Made by a program: the position numbers and the translations under genes. From Chara braunii (Eukaryota > Streptophyta > Charophyceae > Charales > Characeae), in the NCBI GenBank assembly GCA_003427395.1, contig BFEA01000013.1, positions 2,580,435 through 2,644,434 of the forward strand: a stretch of DNA of 64,000 nt. The letters are read 5' to 3'. Shown here piece after piece: positions 33,161-43,176 of the stretch. Under the pieces are notes generated by a model. The model was not told the DNA's origin. It ran no database searches and saw only the letters and a program-made list of their open reading frames with translations. The first letter of the stretch is position 1, and every line of letters begins with the position of its first letter.

Positions 33161-34412
33161 TGTGGTACGTTGAGCTAATCTGGCGCTTGTCTTCTGCTTA
33201 TGCGGTGCTTGTACGTGGTTAGTTGGGTGAGCGACCGTGGGTAGTGTGCAGTGAGGAGGGCGAAGGCAAGCAGGCGACCCAAGTGGAGAGGGGTATCGCC
33301 AGGAAGGATGAGAGGTGATATTGGGTGTTTCGCAATGTGATGAGAACTATCTGATGTGCGATTGATGCTGAGGTGGAACTACGGTATAATGCTGGTTGTG
33401 CCGAGGCAATGATTGGTCATCCCAATCGACATCAGGTCATCTGGTGAGAATATCCGTGGTTGGGGGCAGCTATTTTGAGGTATGTTGCTCTTAACCCTAT
33501 CTACCCTCTTCGACACTTCTTACCGTGAGGATGTGTGTTTTGTCTTGAGAGTCCTCTCATGTGAGGAGTCGAGTGCGCTTAACCTTGAGAGTCGGCATTG
33601 TTCATGTGGAGCATTTGGAAGGACAGGGTATTGCCATTTGAAGGGCCCTGGACGAAGCACTGGGTCACGGTCACCATGCCAACCCACCGGGAGTAGAGCA
33701 CGCATGCTTTGCTGCTTTGTCCTTTGTCTGCCAGCTGCGCTATAGATAGGTCCAGCCCTACAGGGAAGACGAGAACCGGACATCTATAAATAAATACCGG
33801 TGGGTTACCTTCAATTTGTTGTGATCGTCGTCCTGTTTCGACGTTAAATAATCCCTGAGGACCTCGGGGGCCGTCCTTAAACTGCCTCTTAATCAACCAA
33901 TCGGTCGGCGTAAGGCTCACTGCACGCGAGGGTAAAACATGGTGCAGGGCTGGCCAGCTCAGCATTGACTTGGGGCATAGGGATGGGCCGTGTGCACACC
34001 TATAGACACGCACGCTATCTGGATTGCTCAGGAATGCTGACGTCAAGTGACATCAAGAAGAACTGAGGGAGGGGTAGACTCCAGGTGATAAGTTCGGGAA
34101 CAATTCCACCCTGGAAACAGCCATACAAATGATTCTACTTTTATTTTGATTAGTTAGGTGTACAGCCATTAACACATCTCCCGGACAACATAGGTAGAAC
34201 TTTGTGATTCTGCTTATTTGCTTTCTGGCGCGGACTAGTAGAGTAAAACAGTTTCGCTAGTAGGAATTTGGACTTCCCTGTTGGACCCAATTGTGTATTC
34301 TCTGACAATGCCGCTCATTAATTAATTTTATTATTTTAAAATTGTCCGAGTACTACGCTGCGGTAGGCAACCGAGTGTACCCTAGTGCAGACAGTGCACC
34401 GTGCTGTAGCAT
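33161..34412 (+). other. Element D leader
   Basis: Non-coding. It is related to the A and C leaders (TTGAGAGTCGGCATTGTTC, CTTGGGGCATAGGGATGGGC). No other feature was recognised. Confidence 0.7.
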
Positions 34413-35080
34413 ATGAGCGGCAGGGAGAACCCTGAGCCGGACGATCGGATCTTGCGTTCGTTAAGCCGTAGACGCCCGTTGGTCCACATAGCATTAGGAC
34501 CTGAGGGTGACTGTCTTCTGTTCCACCAGCTTAGGGAGAGGTAGCAGCAGCAGCGGAGGGCGAGGGACGCAGAGGTAAGCAGAGTTTTCCCAAGCGAGGC
34601 AGCTACCTCAGCAGCCAACATGGCCACCGCTGCGCAGGCGAATTCCTAGGCTTTTAGTTCAAGGACTGTCGGGGCGACGGTTGCACAAACCCTGAGTCAG
34701 TCCGCTAGCGTTATGGCAAGCCAACAAACATTGTTCATTCCCGAGGAGGTCGCCATCCAGCGAGCAAGCGCTCACGAGGCCCAACTACAACAGGCAGTAA
34801 ATGAGATACAGGCAGAGAAGGAGAGAATGATTAGACGTAGAGCAGGGATGCAGCGGAGAGAAGCGGACATGGGAGTTAGAGGAGATGGACCTGACAAACG
34901 TGGATGACAATGTAAGGACCGTTAGGACAGCCCTGCTAGATGTAGTGGAGATGCGGGACTACCATACACCTTTCTTGCAAGACATTCAGAGGAGCCTGGC
35001 CGTGCTGGTCGGGCGAGTTTAGGTTACACCATCACCATCTGGGCCAGGTTCCTGGCTTGTTGTCGGCACTCGTGAGTCCT
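34413..35080 (+). pseudogene. Element D gag N-terminal part
   Basis: ATG at 34413 opens MSGRENPEPDDRILRSLSRR, close to the A and C gag starts, and reaches a stop in the run LRERxQQQRRARDAEV. A second open stretch from 34713 reads MASQQTLFIPEEVAIQRAS and EAQLQQAVNEIQAEKERM, a helical segment equivalent to the duplicated segment in A. Then comes ALLDVVEMRDYHTPFLQDIQRSLAVLVGRV. After about 35080 all similarity to gag ends. The capsid, nucleocapsid and protease are absent. Confidence 0.8.
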
Positions 35081-35626
35081 GAATAGCTTCCCATCACTCG
35101 AGAGACTGAATATAGACAAATTGTGCACGACAGAGAAATCTGGAGTAAGAAGGAAGGAGAGAGAAAAGACAAAGGATTAGGCCGCAGGAGGGAGGTATGC
35201 CCTGGGGAGAAAACCGCAGAGGGAGAAAACCGGCAATGGCGAGTGAGTGAGCGCAAGAACAGGGGCACGTAGAACATAGTATGAGGCCAGGAGGGCCGGT
35301 GGAATGCAACAAGAGTGAGGCCAAAGGGCCCTTGAACCAGCAAACGTAGCACGACAGTGACAAAGAAATGAGGGAGTCGAGGGATGGACGGCCGGACGCC
35401 GTGGGAAGCTAGAGAACAAGGGCCCAACATGGGGGCCACCTACGGGAGCCTCGGGTTGGAGGCCCCGCGACCAAAGGAATAGGCGCGTGCAAGGCGCAAG
35501 AAAGACAAGGGAGAGGGGTCACCGTGGGGCGGCAAAACACCCAAGGGACGTAGGACACTTCGGGGAAAGGCACGCGGGGCCACGTGGAACTAAATAAAAA
35601 TAATGGCATCCGGGGCGAAATGTGTC

Positions 35627-35965
35627 GGGGACCACCCGCGGGACTAAGTGTCGGGGACCGTCGGCGCGACTAAGTGTTAGGGACCGCCGACGGGACTAAG
35701 TGTCGGGGACCACCGACGGGACTGAGTGTCGGGGACCGTCGACGGGACTAAGTGTCGGGGAGCGTCGACGGGACCAAGTGTCGGGGACCGCCGACGGGAC
35801 TAAGTGTCAGGGCCCGCCGACGGGACTAAGTGTCGGGGACTGCTGACGGGACTAAGTGTCAGGGATCGCCGACGGGACTGAGTGTCGACTGCTGACGGGA
35901 CGGGACTGAGTGTCGACTGCTGACGGGACTAAGTGTCGGGAACCACCGACGGGACAAGTGGCGGG
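35627..35965 (+). repeat. 25-bp minisatellite (GTGTCGGGGACCGCCGACGG type)
   Basis: About 13 units of 25 bp, with consensus GTGTCGGGGACCGYCGACGG followed by GACTAA. The later units are shortened or fused. Several units contain the palindrome CCGTCGACGG (for example 35738-35747). Confidence 0.93.
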
Positions 35966-36031
35966 GGACACAAGAAGACCCAAGAGAAACGGTGGAGCGG
36001 CATGTGGAAAATAATAAAGGTAAGGTGCACC

Positions 36032-38402
36032 GTCAAGATCGACATCTTGACCCAAGAGAAACGACCAAGAATATAAGCACCACCAGTGCAAACACTAGCG
36101 GTAGCAAACGGGAAGGCCAAAAGGAAAAGAAAAAGTGAAGAGATTGGAAATGGGAGGCATGGGAGCAATCCGAAAAATTTGAATCAGCCTCCCCCAAGAA
36201 AATGGAGTCAAACGAGGCCCCATGTGAAAAATAGCCTTCCGGGAGGAAACCGAAGTAGGAGGGGCCACTATCGGAGGAAAATAGAAGTAAAGGGAGGCTC
36301 CCATGGGCATGAGAAGGCCAGCATTGACTTGACACTTGGCGTGCTAGAAAAAAGAGAGAAAAGATAAGAAAATGTGGGAGAATAAAACAAAAAGAGTGGG
36401 AGGGAGTGAGTGAGTTGGCCGTCAGCAGGGACTGCCACAAGTAGGGACTGGCAGGTCCCTACTGTCCAAGAAAGGAGGAAAAGAAAAGAAAAGAAAAGAA
36501 AAGAAAAGAAAAGAGAAAAAGGCCTTAACGGTAAAAAACGGTCACTTGGGGAGATTTATCCGTGACCAAATTCATTATGGGATATGGCGGTTACAAAGGA
36601 CTTTGATTTTCTTTGATTTTGGCAGAAAAAATCAAAGAAAATCAAGGCCCCATGCAACCGGAATAAAACGGATTACATGTATGAGGAGAAACACATGTTT
36701 TAGGTGCATCCGGAGCCAATATTGAGCCCGGATGCACTTAGAAATTTAATGCTTCATTTTCCTTTTGCTTGGGGCAAGTTGTAGGGTTGTGGGACTAGAA
36801 AGATGGCCATGACTGCAGTCCGAGAAATAACGGACTGCATGGGGATGCCTAGGCTAAGGGAAAATGAGCCACGACAAGCCCAAAAGGCTAGAAAAAAGCA
36901 ATTTCGGTAGGGGGGCAAATGGAGACGGTAAACGACGACCGTGAGATGAGATCTCACGGCCTAGAAAAATCGGCACACATGTTGAGATGATGGGACCAGC
37001 AAGGGCAAGGGGGCCCCAAAAATAAAAACAGGACACCGTTCGGAATGTTGTCGGGGACCAAGTGGGCCCAAATAATAAAAGTCGAAAAATGGGACGCGCC
37101 GGCGAGATAAGAAAATGGAACTAGTATGGAGGAAAGTGGCGGGGACTTGGGATGTCCCAAGGGAACCATGAGCAAGCACAAGAAATAATTGTGCAAGCAA
37201 ACGCACCGTCGAGATCTAGGATCTAGACGGTGGAAAATATTAGCACCACTATTGCAAGCACTAGTGGGGGCAAGTGGGAGAGCCATGGGAGAAAAGAAAG
37301 CAAAATAGTGGTGTTGGGAGGGTTGCCCCAGCAGTCCGAGATATCTCGGACTGGCTAGGCATGAGAAAAGAGTGCCTCAAGAGGCTCAACGTGAGAAAAG
37401 GTTGTCCTTAGAAAATCGGAGCAAATGGGGCTCAAAATTGGACAAACGGAGGCAAAACGGAGCCCTCTAGGAGCATGGGGATGGCATTGTTGGAATCCGA
37501 GATATAACGGTCAAGTAACAGCCATGAATCTGGCCTTGGATGAGGCCTTAGGGCCTAGAAAGAGGGTGCACAACAATTTGACACTTGTCACAACTGAAAT
37601 AAAAGAAAAAGAAAGAAAAATGAGAGAGAAATGAGGGAGAATGAGACAAAAAGGGAGAAAAGAGTGGAGGAGAGTGTGCCGGCCTATTGGGACTTGCACA
37701 GTAGGGACTGGCAGGTCCCAACTGTGACCTCATCCCTCCTAGAATGAGGGAGGGCAATCCAGATTGTAGATCTCAATAAAATCTGAATTAAAAAGCAGAA
37801 AATGAGAGAAAATGCAAAAAGGAAATGATCGGTTTCCTTTTGGACCATGGATCTGAGATCAGATCTCATGGTGGAGAGGAACTAGCCATTTTTTTGTGGG
37901 CCAGCTCAAAACCGCTAGCTCCGGAATGAGGTGGCAGCCCAAAATGGAAAGAAACAAAAGAGGGAAAATGACAAAATTATGCATTTGGCCCAAAAAGAGA
38001 GCCAGATGCACCAAAAATTGAAAAAGTGGATTTAGGGGCTCAAAATTGAAGCAAGGGCTACCTGGGGGAGGCAAGGAATATTGCTGGCCTTGGATCTCAG
38101 CCAGATCCAAGGCTGAAAATGTGCCGCTACATGGAAAAATATCTCGGCCTACCAAAAATGGGGTAGAAGCTGAAAAAATCGAAAAAAAGGCCCACTAGGC
38201 CTTTTTCTCTCAAGTAAAATTGCCCCTTGGGCGTTAGGACCCAAGGGGGCAGCATTTGTGAAGTGAAAAGGAGGCCGATGTAGGCCAAGAGGCAATTCGA
38301 GTTCGGACTGCATATACTTGGCCAAAAAGAGGTCCAGGTACCTCCGTAAGGGCCAAGTAGTGGAATTTTGCCTTGGGGGTACCCCGGTTCACCTCAAGGC
38401 TC
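36032..38402 (+). repeat. Array of distinct short hairpins in purine-rich DNA
   Basis: Inverted repeats with short loops, left/right arms: 36032-36039/36044-36051; 36440-36448/36455-36463; 36603-36620/36628-36645 (18 bp); 36704-36713/36728-36737; 36814-36822/36831-36839; 36939-36947/36951-36959; 37146-37152/37155-37161; 37332-37342/37343-37353 (perfect 22-bp palindrome); 37698-37708/37715-37725 (one mismatch); 37980-37989/38001-38010 (one mismatch); 38087-38097/38103-38113; 38184-38192/38198-38206; 38223-38231/38240-38248; 38315-38323/38351-38359; 38376-38385 (GGGGTACCCC). Arm sequences are nearly all different, so this is not one repeat copied many times. The only related pair is 36440 and 37698, which belong to a diverged ~1.2-kb duplication. 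Confidence 0.88.
36481..36514. repeat. (AAAAG)n microsatellite
   Basis: About six AAAAG units in a purine-rich stretch. Confidence 0.92.
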
Positions 38403-38429
38403 ATGGGGAGGCTCATGGGCTGGTCGGAC

Positions 38430-38880
38430 TGCTCGTTTCAGCCTACATAAGCTGGGAATTCAGTCCGCCACTTTCACAATTGCATGAGGAGTGCCCATGC
38501 TGCCGAAGTGAGCTTATGAGAGCACTCTTTCACTTGGAGAGAGGAGAGGAGAACCCATCCTAGTTTGGGAGCATAGTGGAGGCCATGAGCTAGGGAGAGG
38601 AGCTCTAGATACTAGAGGTAGTGAGGCTGCCACTAGGGGAGGTGATCCGCCATAGCCCCCTGGGTATGAGGAAGAGAGAGAGGCTAGAGGGAGCCCCATT
38701 AGCCGTCCTAGAGGGAAGGACTCCATAGCCATGGTGATGGGAGCTTGAGGCAACTTGGGAAGAGGTGGGAAAGGAAGGAGAGAGGCTTGAAGAAGAAGGG
38801 AGCCATAGCCAAGGAGGAGTTGTGCAAGGCGGAGGAAAGCCTCATCAAGATTGAGACCCCATCTCCAAGACATTAACAAG
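38430..38880 (+). other. Exon-like stretch ending at a donor-type GTGAGT
   Basis: Purine-rich sequence ends ACATTAACAAG, followed by GTGAGTGG (38881-38888), a textbook plant 5' splice site, and then a long pyrimidine-rich tract. No long frame exists, so it would be untranslated or part of a non-coding RNA. ACATAAGC at 38443 is a weak TATA-like word. Low certainty. Confidence 0.3.
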
Positions 38881-38908
38881 GTGAGTGGAAGGAAGAGGAT
38901 GCATCTCC

Positions 38909-39078
38909 TTCGTCATCTTCTTTTTCATCTCCTTTTTCTTCTTCTTCTTCTTTTTCTTTTTCTTCTTCCTCTTCTTCTCCTTATCCTTCTTCTTCTTCTT
39001 CCTCCTCTCCTTCTCCTTATTCTTCATCTTCTTCTTCTTCTCCTTCTTCTTCTTCATCTTCTTCTTCTTCTTCTTATT
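38909..39078 (+). repeat. (TTC)n/(CTT)n pyrimidine tract
   Basis: Imperfect TTC repeats with CTCC interruptions. Phe/Leu and Lys/Glu frames through it are artefacts. Confidence 0.95.
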
Positions 39079-40155
39079 GAGATACTCAAACTCTTGTTTT
39101 TCACTTACATACTAGTAGGTAGTGCTTCGATTCTTCTATGGATAATCTCATGTTGGTTACTTGTGATTTGGGCTACTCAAACTCTTGATTCTTCACTCAC
39201 ATAATAGTAGGTAATGCTCCGATTCTTCTCTGGATGATGTCCTGTTGGTTACTTATGATTTGGGTTACTCAAACTCTTGTTTTTCACTTACATACTAGTA
39301 GGTAGTGCTCCGATTCTTCTATGGATGATGTCATGTTGGTTACTTGNNNNNNNNNNNNNNNNNNNNNNNNNNNNNNNNNNNNNNNNNNNNNNNNNNNNNN
39401 NNNNNNNNNNNNNNNNNNNNNNNNNNNNNNNNNNNNNNNNNNNNNNNNNNNNNNNNNNNNNNNNNNNNNNNNNNNNNNNNNNNNNNNNNNNNNNNNNNNN
39501 NNNNNNNNNNNNNNNNNNNNNNNNNNNNNNNNNNNNNNNNNNNNNNNNNNNNNNNNNNNNNNNNNNNNNNNNNNNNNNNNNNNNNNNNNNNNNNNNNNNN
39601 NNNNNNNNNNNNNNNNNNNNNNNNNNNNNNNNNNNNNNNNNNNNNNNNNNNNNNNNNNNNNNNNNNNNNNNNNNNNNNNNNNNNNNNNNNNNNNNNNNNN
39701 NNNNNNNNNNNNNNNNNNNNNNNNNNNNNNNNNNNNNNNNNNNNNNNNNNNNNNNNNNNNNNNNNNNNNNNNNNNNNNNNNNNNNNNNNNNNNNNNNNNN
39801 NNNNNNNNNNNNNNNNNNNNNNNNNNNNNNNNNNNNNNNNNNNNNNNNNNNNNNNNNNNNNNNNNNCAATCTTGGTGATCTAGCCTACTCACACTCATGC
39901 TTTTCACTCACACACCAGTAGGTAGTGCACCGCTACTTCCATGGATGATCTTTGATGCAATATTGGTGATCTAGCCTACTCACACTCATGCTTTTCACTC
40001 ACACACTAGTAGGTAGTGCACCACTACTTCCATGGATGATCTTTGATGCAATCTTGGTTATCTAGCACACTCATGCTTTTCACTCGCACACTAGTAGGTA
40101 GTGCACCGCTACTTCCATGGATGATCTTTGATGCAATCTTGGTGATCTAGCCTAC
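39079..40155 (+). repeat. ~92-bp satellite repeat around a gap
   Basis: Units carry CTACTCAAACTCTTG or CTACTCACACTCATG, then TTTTCACTYACA, CTAGTAGGTAGTGC and CTATGGATGATG or CCATGGATGATC. At least three units lie left of the gap and about four right of it, and the two sides belong to different sub-variants. The last unit runs straight into element D pol. Confidence 0.93.
39347..39866. other. Assembly gap, 520 N
   Basis: Run of N inside the satellite. True repeat number is unknown. Confidence 0.99.
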
Positions 40156-40190
40156 TAGTAGGCGGGGGGACCAGCGGACCACCAGATTAG

Positions 40191-41100
40191 TAGTCCGATT
40201 GAGTCCTACGAATGCATGTGTGCGGCCGCGTTTTGTAATTATTATAAGCAAAATTCGAAGGAGGGTATGTACTTATTCTATGTCTCTGCAGAGGGTGAGC
40301 CGGTGAAAATGCCTCCAGAAACAGAGGGAGTGGTCGCTAAGTACCTTGATCCATTTAAAGGGCCGAAAGGGGTTGTTGAGAGGGAGGTTGTCCACGTGAT
40401 AGAGATTATACTAGGGTCTATGATTATGAAGGGTAGGATCTATCGGATATCTCCAATGGAGCTTGATGAGCTTCGTCGGTAACTTAAGGATTTCATGGAG
40501 AAGGGTTGGATCCGGCCGAGTGTCTCCCCTTATGGGTCTCCTGTCCTATTTGTACCCAAGAAGGGGGGAACATTGAGGATGTGCATTGACTATAGGGGCC
40601 TCAATGCCATCACTGTGAAGAACACAGAGCCCCTACCGCGCGTCGATGACTTGTTGGACCGAGTGCAAGGGTGCCGGTACTTCAGTCAGATATATGTGAA
40701 GTCCGGGTACCATTAGATTGAAATCCGGCCTGAGGATCAACACAAAGCTGCTTTTAGGACCAAGTACGACTAGTTTGTCGTGATGCCTTTCGACCTTTGC
40801 ACTGCTCTTGGCACCTTTCAGCACGCGATGAACCGAATTTTTCATGACTACTTATCTAAGTTTGTCATCGTGTACCTCGACGACATACTCATCTTCAGTA
40901 GGACTGTCAAGGAGCATGTAGCCCATCTAGACGAAGTTCTTAGTCTCCGTTGACTGCACCAGTTCAAGATCAATCGGGAAAAGTGCAAGTTTGGCTGCAC
41001 CCGGATCTTGTATCTGGGTCATGAGATTTCCGCAGAGGGATTGAAGCCCGATGATGTGAAAGTGGGCAGCATTCGTGACTGGCCGCGTCTGTTACTGAGG
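40191..41100 (+). pseudogene. Element D reverse transcriptase (stops, YLDD kept)
   Basis: It opens ESYECMCAAAFCNYYKQNSKEGMY, the pol N-terminus shared with A and C. Then RISPMELDELRR, a stop, and [40 protein letters not shown] (40495-40620), [22 protein letters not shown] and KSGYH, followed by a stop. Further on are PEDQHKAAFRTKYD, a stop, FVVMPF, then [20 protein letters not shown] (about 40858-40917) with both catalytic aspartates. INREKCKFGCTRILYLGHEISAEGLKPDDVKV ends the palm. At least four stop codons interrupt an otherwise recognisable enzyme. A single frameshift lies near 41090. Confidence 0.9.
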
Positions 41101-41640
41101 TGAGATCCTTCTTGGGGATGACCGGATACTATCGCAATTTCGTGAAGAACTATAGCATAATGTCCGCACCCTTGTCGTTTCTCACACGCCTTGACACCCC
41201 GTGGGAGCGGACAGACAGGTGTGAGGCTGCTTTCAAACATCTGAAGCATTCTCTTACACACCGTGAGGTCATGAAACTCCTTGATCCTGACAAACCATTC
41301 ATTGTAACCATGGATACCAGCCAATATGGCATTGGTGTCGTGTTTGCGCAGCAAGAGGGGAAAAAGTTGAGGCCTGTGAGTACATGTCCAAAAAGCTGCC
41401 CTCTCAGAAGTTGGCCTAGTCCACCTATGAGAAGGAACTCTATGCAATCTACAAAGCGCTGACCCACCGGAGGCGCTATCTCCTTCCCGAGGTGGATGAG
41501 GACACAGCCTGTACTCTCAGATGCTTTGAAATGCTAGATCAAAGTCATAGAACATTATGACTTCGATCGTCAATGTACATCAAAGGGGAGTACAACAAGG
41601 TTGCTGATGCGTTGTCGCTTAGACCAGACTTCCTTGGTGC
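41100..41640 (+). pseudogene. Element D RT thumb/connection and RNase H (broken)
   Basis: RSFLGMTGYYRNFVKNYSIMSAPL and CEAAFKHLKHSLTHREVMKLLDPDKPF lead into VTMDTSQYGIGVVFAQQEGKKLRPV. The first RNase H Asp is present (MDTS). A frameshift near 41378 follows. The Glu motif appears in another frame as STYEKELYAIYKAL (with a TAG just before). YNKVADALSLRP (41587-41625) has the last Asp. The segment corresponding to the third acidic residue is damaged (41500-41560). Overall non-functional. Confidence 0.87.
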
Positions 41641-42010
41641 ACTGATCACTGAGTTTGGGCTTCCGGACAATGTGACTCAGTCCTTGGTGGAAGCCTATCG
41701 TGAGGACCCGTTCATGGCAGAGATCATACGCAGACTCGAGGCGAAGGACAAGGTGACTTCTGGCGAGTTTGTGTTGGTCAATGGCCTGCTGTTCCTCGAA
41801 AAGACCGGGAATAAACGTTTGTGTGTGCCGAACCGGGAATCTTTGCGTAGTTTATTTTTAGGCAAGTGTCATGATGCCAACGAACATTTTGGCTATAAGA
41901 AGACTGCAGCAAACCTGTTGCAGCAATTCTGGTCGCCCACAATGATGAAAGATGCCAAGCTGTACGTGGAAACTTGTCAAGCCCCTTCCGATTCTGGAAT
42001 GGCCCGGTGA
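41573..42010 (+). pseudogene. Element D RNase H end and integrase zinc-binding domain
   Basis: A 145-codon run. After VADALSLRPDFLGAL comes the linker with SLVEAYREDPFMAEIIRRLE and FVLVNGLLFLEKTGNKRLCVP, nearly the same as in A. The zinc-binding module has KCHDANEHFGYKKT (two His) and LYVETCQAPSD, where only the first Cys is followed in frame because a frame change removes the second. Zinc binding would normally hold the integrase multimer together. Same family as A 17836-18144. Confidence 0.88.
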
Positions 42011-42479
42011 AAGCCTGTCCATGGATTTCATGGACACACTTGTCACCAGCAAGAGTGGAATGAGGTACATTTTTGTCATTGTGGATAGGTTTAGTAAGTA
42101 CGCTAGATTAGTCACGATGCCCGAAACAGCAAAGACCGAGTACGTAATTAAACTATTTAAAGAGAACTGGGTCAGAGACTTTGGTCTGCCAAAGTCTATT
42201 GTTAGTGAGCGGGATGTACGCTTCACGAGTGAGCTGTGGAAGGCTGCAACTGTTGAACAAGGGGCACGGCTGCAATTGACCTCCGGGAACCACCCAGAGG
42301 CAAACGGGCAAGCAGAGAAGGTGAACCGCGCTGTACAACACCTGCTGATGCAATTTATCAATCCTAATCAGGTGGACTGGGATGAGAAGCTTGCGTTTGT
42401 CGCCATTCTGTACAACAACGTTGTGCACATCGCAATAGGGGTGAGCTCGAACAGCCTACTATTAACTTTTAAGCCTTGA
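41990..42479 (+). pseudogene. Element D integrase catalytic core with Asp-to-Glu change
   Basis: In the frame starting at 41952, LSMDFMDTLVTSKSG has the first catalytic Asp (residue 25). SIVSERDVRFTSELW has Glu at residue 86, where A and E have Asp (SDRD). HPEANGQAEKVNR supplies the final Glu at residue 122. The spacing between residues 86 and 122 is the standard 35, so the Glu really sits at the second catalytic position. The frame is open for 175 codons, ending in a stop after LLTFKP. The substitution is expected to impair or abolish strand transfer. Confidence 0.9.
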
Positions 42480-42483
42480 CTGC

Positions 42484-43135
42484 CTCTAGATTTCTTACTA
42501 CCCGAGAACCAGCCCACTGCTGCGCCTGGTACATTGGAATTTGCTTACCGGTATGAAGGCCTTATGCAGCAAGCAGTGGAACAGATGCACAAAGCTCAAG
42601 CGGCTATGATAGAGGCTGAGAACAAACATCACCGCCCGTCTGCATTTCAGGTTGGAGATAGAGTCTGGGTGAAGTTGTCCGAACTTGGGCAGGAACACGG
42701 AATCTCTCGCAAGCTCATGCCCCAGTATTCTGGACCATGGGAGGTTTTAGACGTGGTCGGAGATGATCCCGATGGTCCTTCCTATGTGGTTCAAATCCCT
42801 GGTCACCTTCGCACCTACCCTGTCTTTCACTCCTCCAAACTCACACGTTTTGAGGAGACTGATCAGTTTCCCTCTCGTCGGTCTATGCTGCCCCCAACCA
42901 TGGATGGAGAAGTCGACATCGACGACATTGTGGACCACAAGGAATTGCCGATGTCGAAACCCACTGGCAAGGAACGACCTCCGAAGCTGAAGTTGCAGTA
43001 CCGTGTACGCTTCAGACATCACACGGATCTAAAGGAGGACAGATGGTTCACAAGAGAGGAACTGATGCAGACAACCCCTTAGATTGTCGCTCATTATGAG
43101 AAGTCGTTGCAAAAGGGAAAGCGCCAGATTGAATG
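42484..43135 (+). pseudogene. Element D integrase C-terminus, GPY/F and chromodomain
   Basis: An open run of 182 codons (42534-43082) reads YRYEGLMQQAVEQMHKAQ, FQVGDRVWVKLSELGQEHGISRKLMPQYSGPWEVLDVVGDDPDGPSYVVQIPGHLRTYPVFHSSKL in segments, then a chromodomain: VDIDDIVDHK, YRVRFRHHTDLKEDRWFTREELMQTTP. A single TAG at 43081-43083 is followed by IVAHYEKSLQKGKRQIE and a final stop. The chromodomain lacks the KWKGY aromatic pattern. It is nearly intact, with one premature stop. Confidence 0.9.
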
Positions 43136-43162
43136 ATTGAACTTCTCAGAGGACTATCGAAG

Positions 43163-43176
43163 TATGGAGGAGGGAA
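43163..43176 (+). other. Polypurine tract of element D
   Basis: ATGGAGGAGGGAA immediately before the LTR start TGCGAGGC. Confidence 0.85.

Larger units (their letters stand above)
35081..40190. other. About 5.1 kb of unrelated sequence in place of element D gag C-terminus and protease
   Basis: No retroelement protein is recognisable. In order it holds a plain stretch (35081-35620), a 25-bp minisatellite, a purine-rich block with at least 15 perfect or near-perfect hairpins, an exon-like stretch ending in a donor-type GTGAGT (38881), a pyrimidine tract and a ~92-bp satellite around a gap. Pol resumes immediately afterwards. It could be another transposon without coding capacity, captured host DNA or an assembly join across the gap. 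Confidence 0.75.

Noticed and set aside
35627-35965. 25-bp repeats as a CRISPR array
   Set aside because: Units abut with no unique spacers, so it is a minisatellite.
36032-38402. Hairpins as bacterial-type terminators or a CRISPR array
   Set aside because: The stems lack T-runs and gene ends, there is no repeated direct unit with spacers, and the context is eukaryotic.
38845-39204. Lys/Glu-rich and Phe/Leu-rich frames
   Set aside because: Low-complexity readings of the TTC/CTT tract. The hydrophobic look of one strand is not a membrane protein.
39277-39921. Long frames around 39347-39866
   Set aside because: They are read through 520 N in a satellite.
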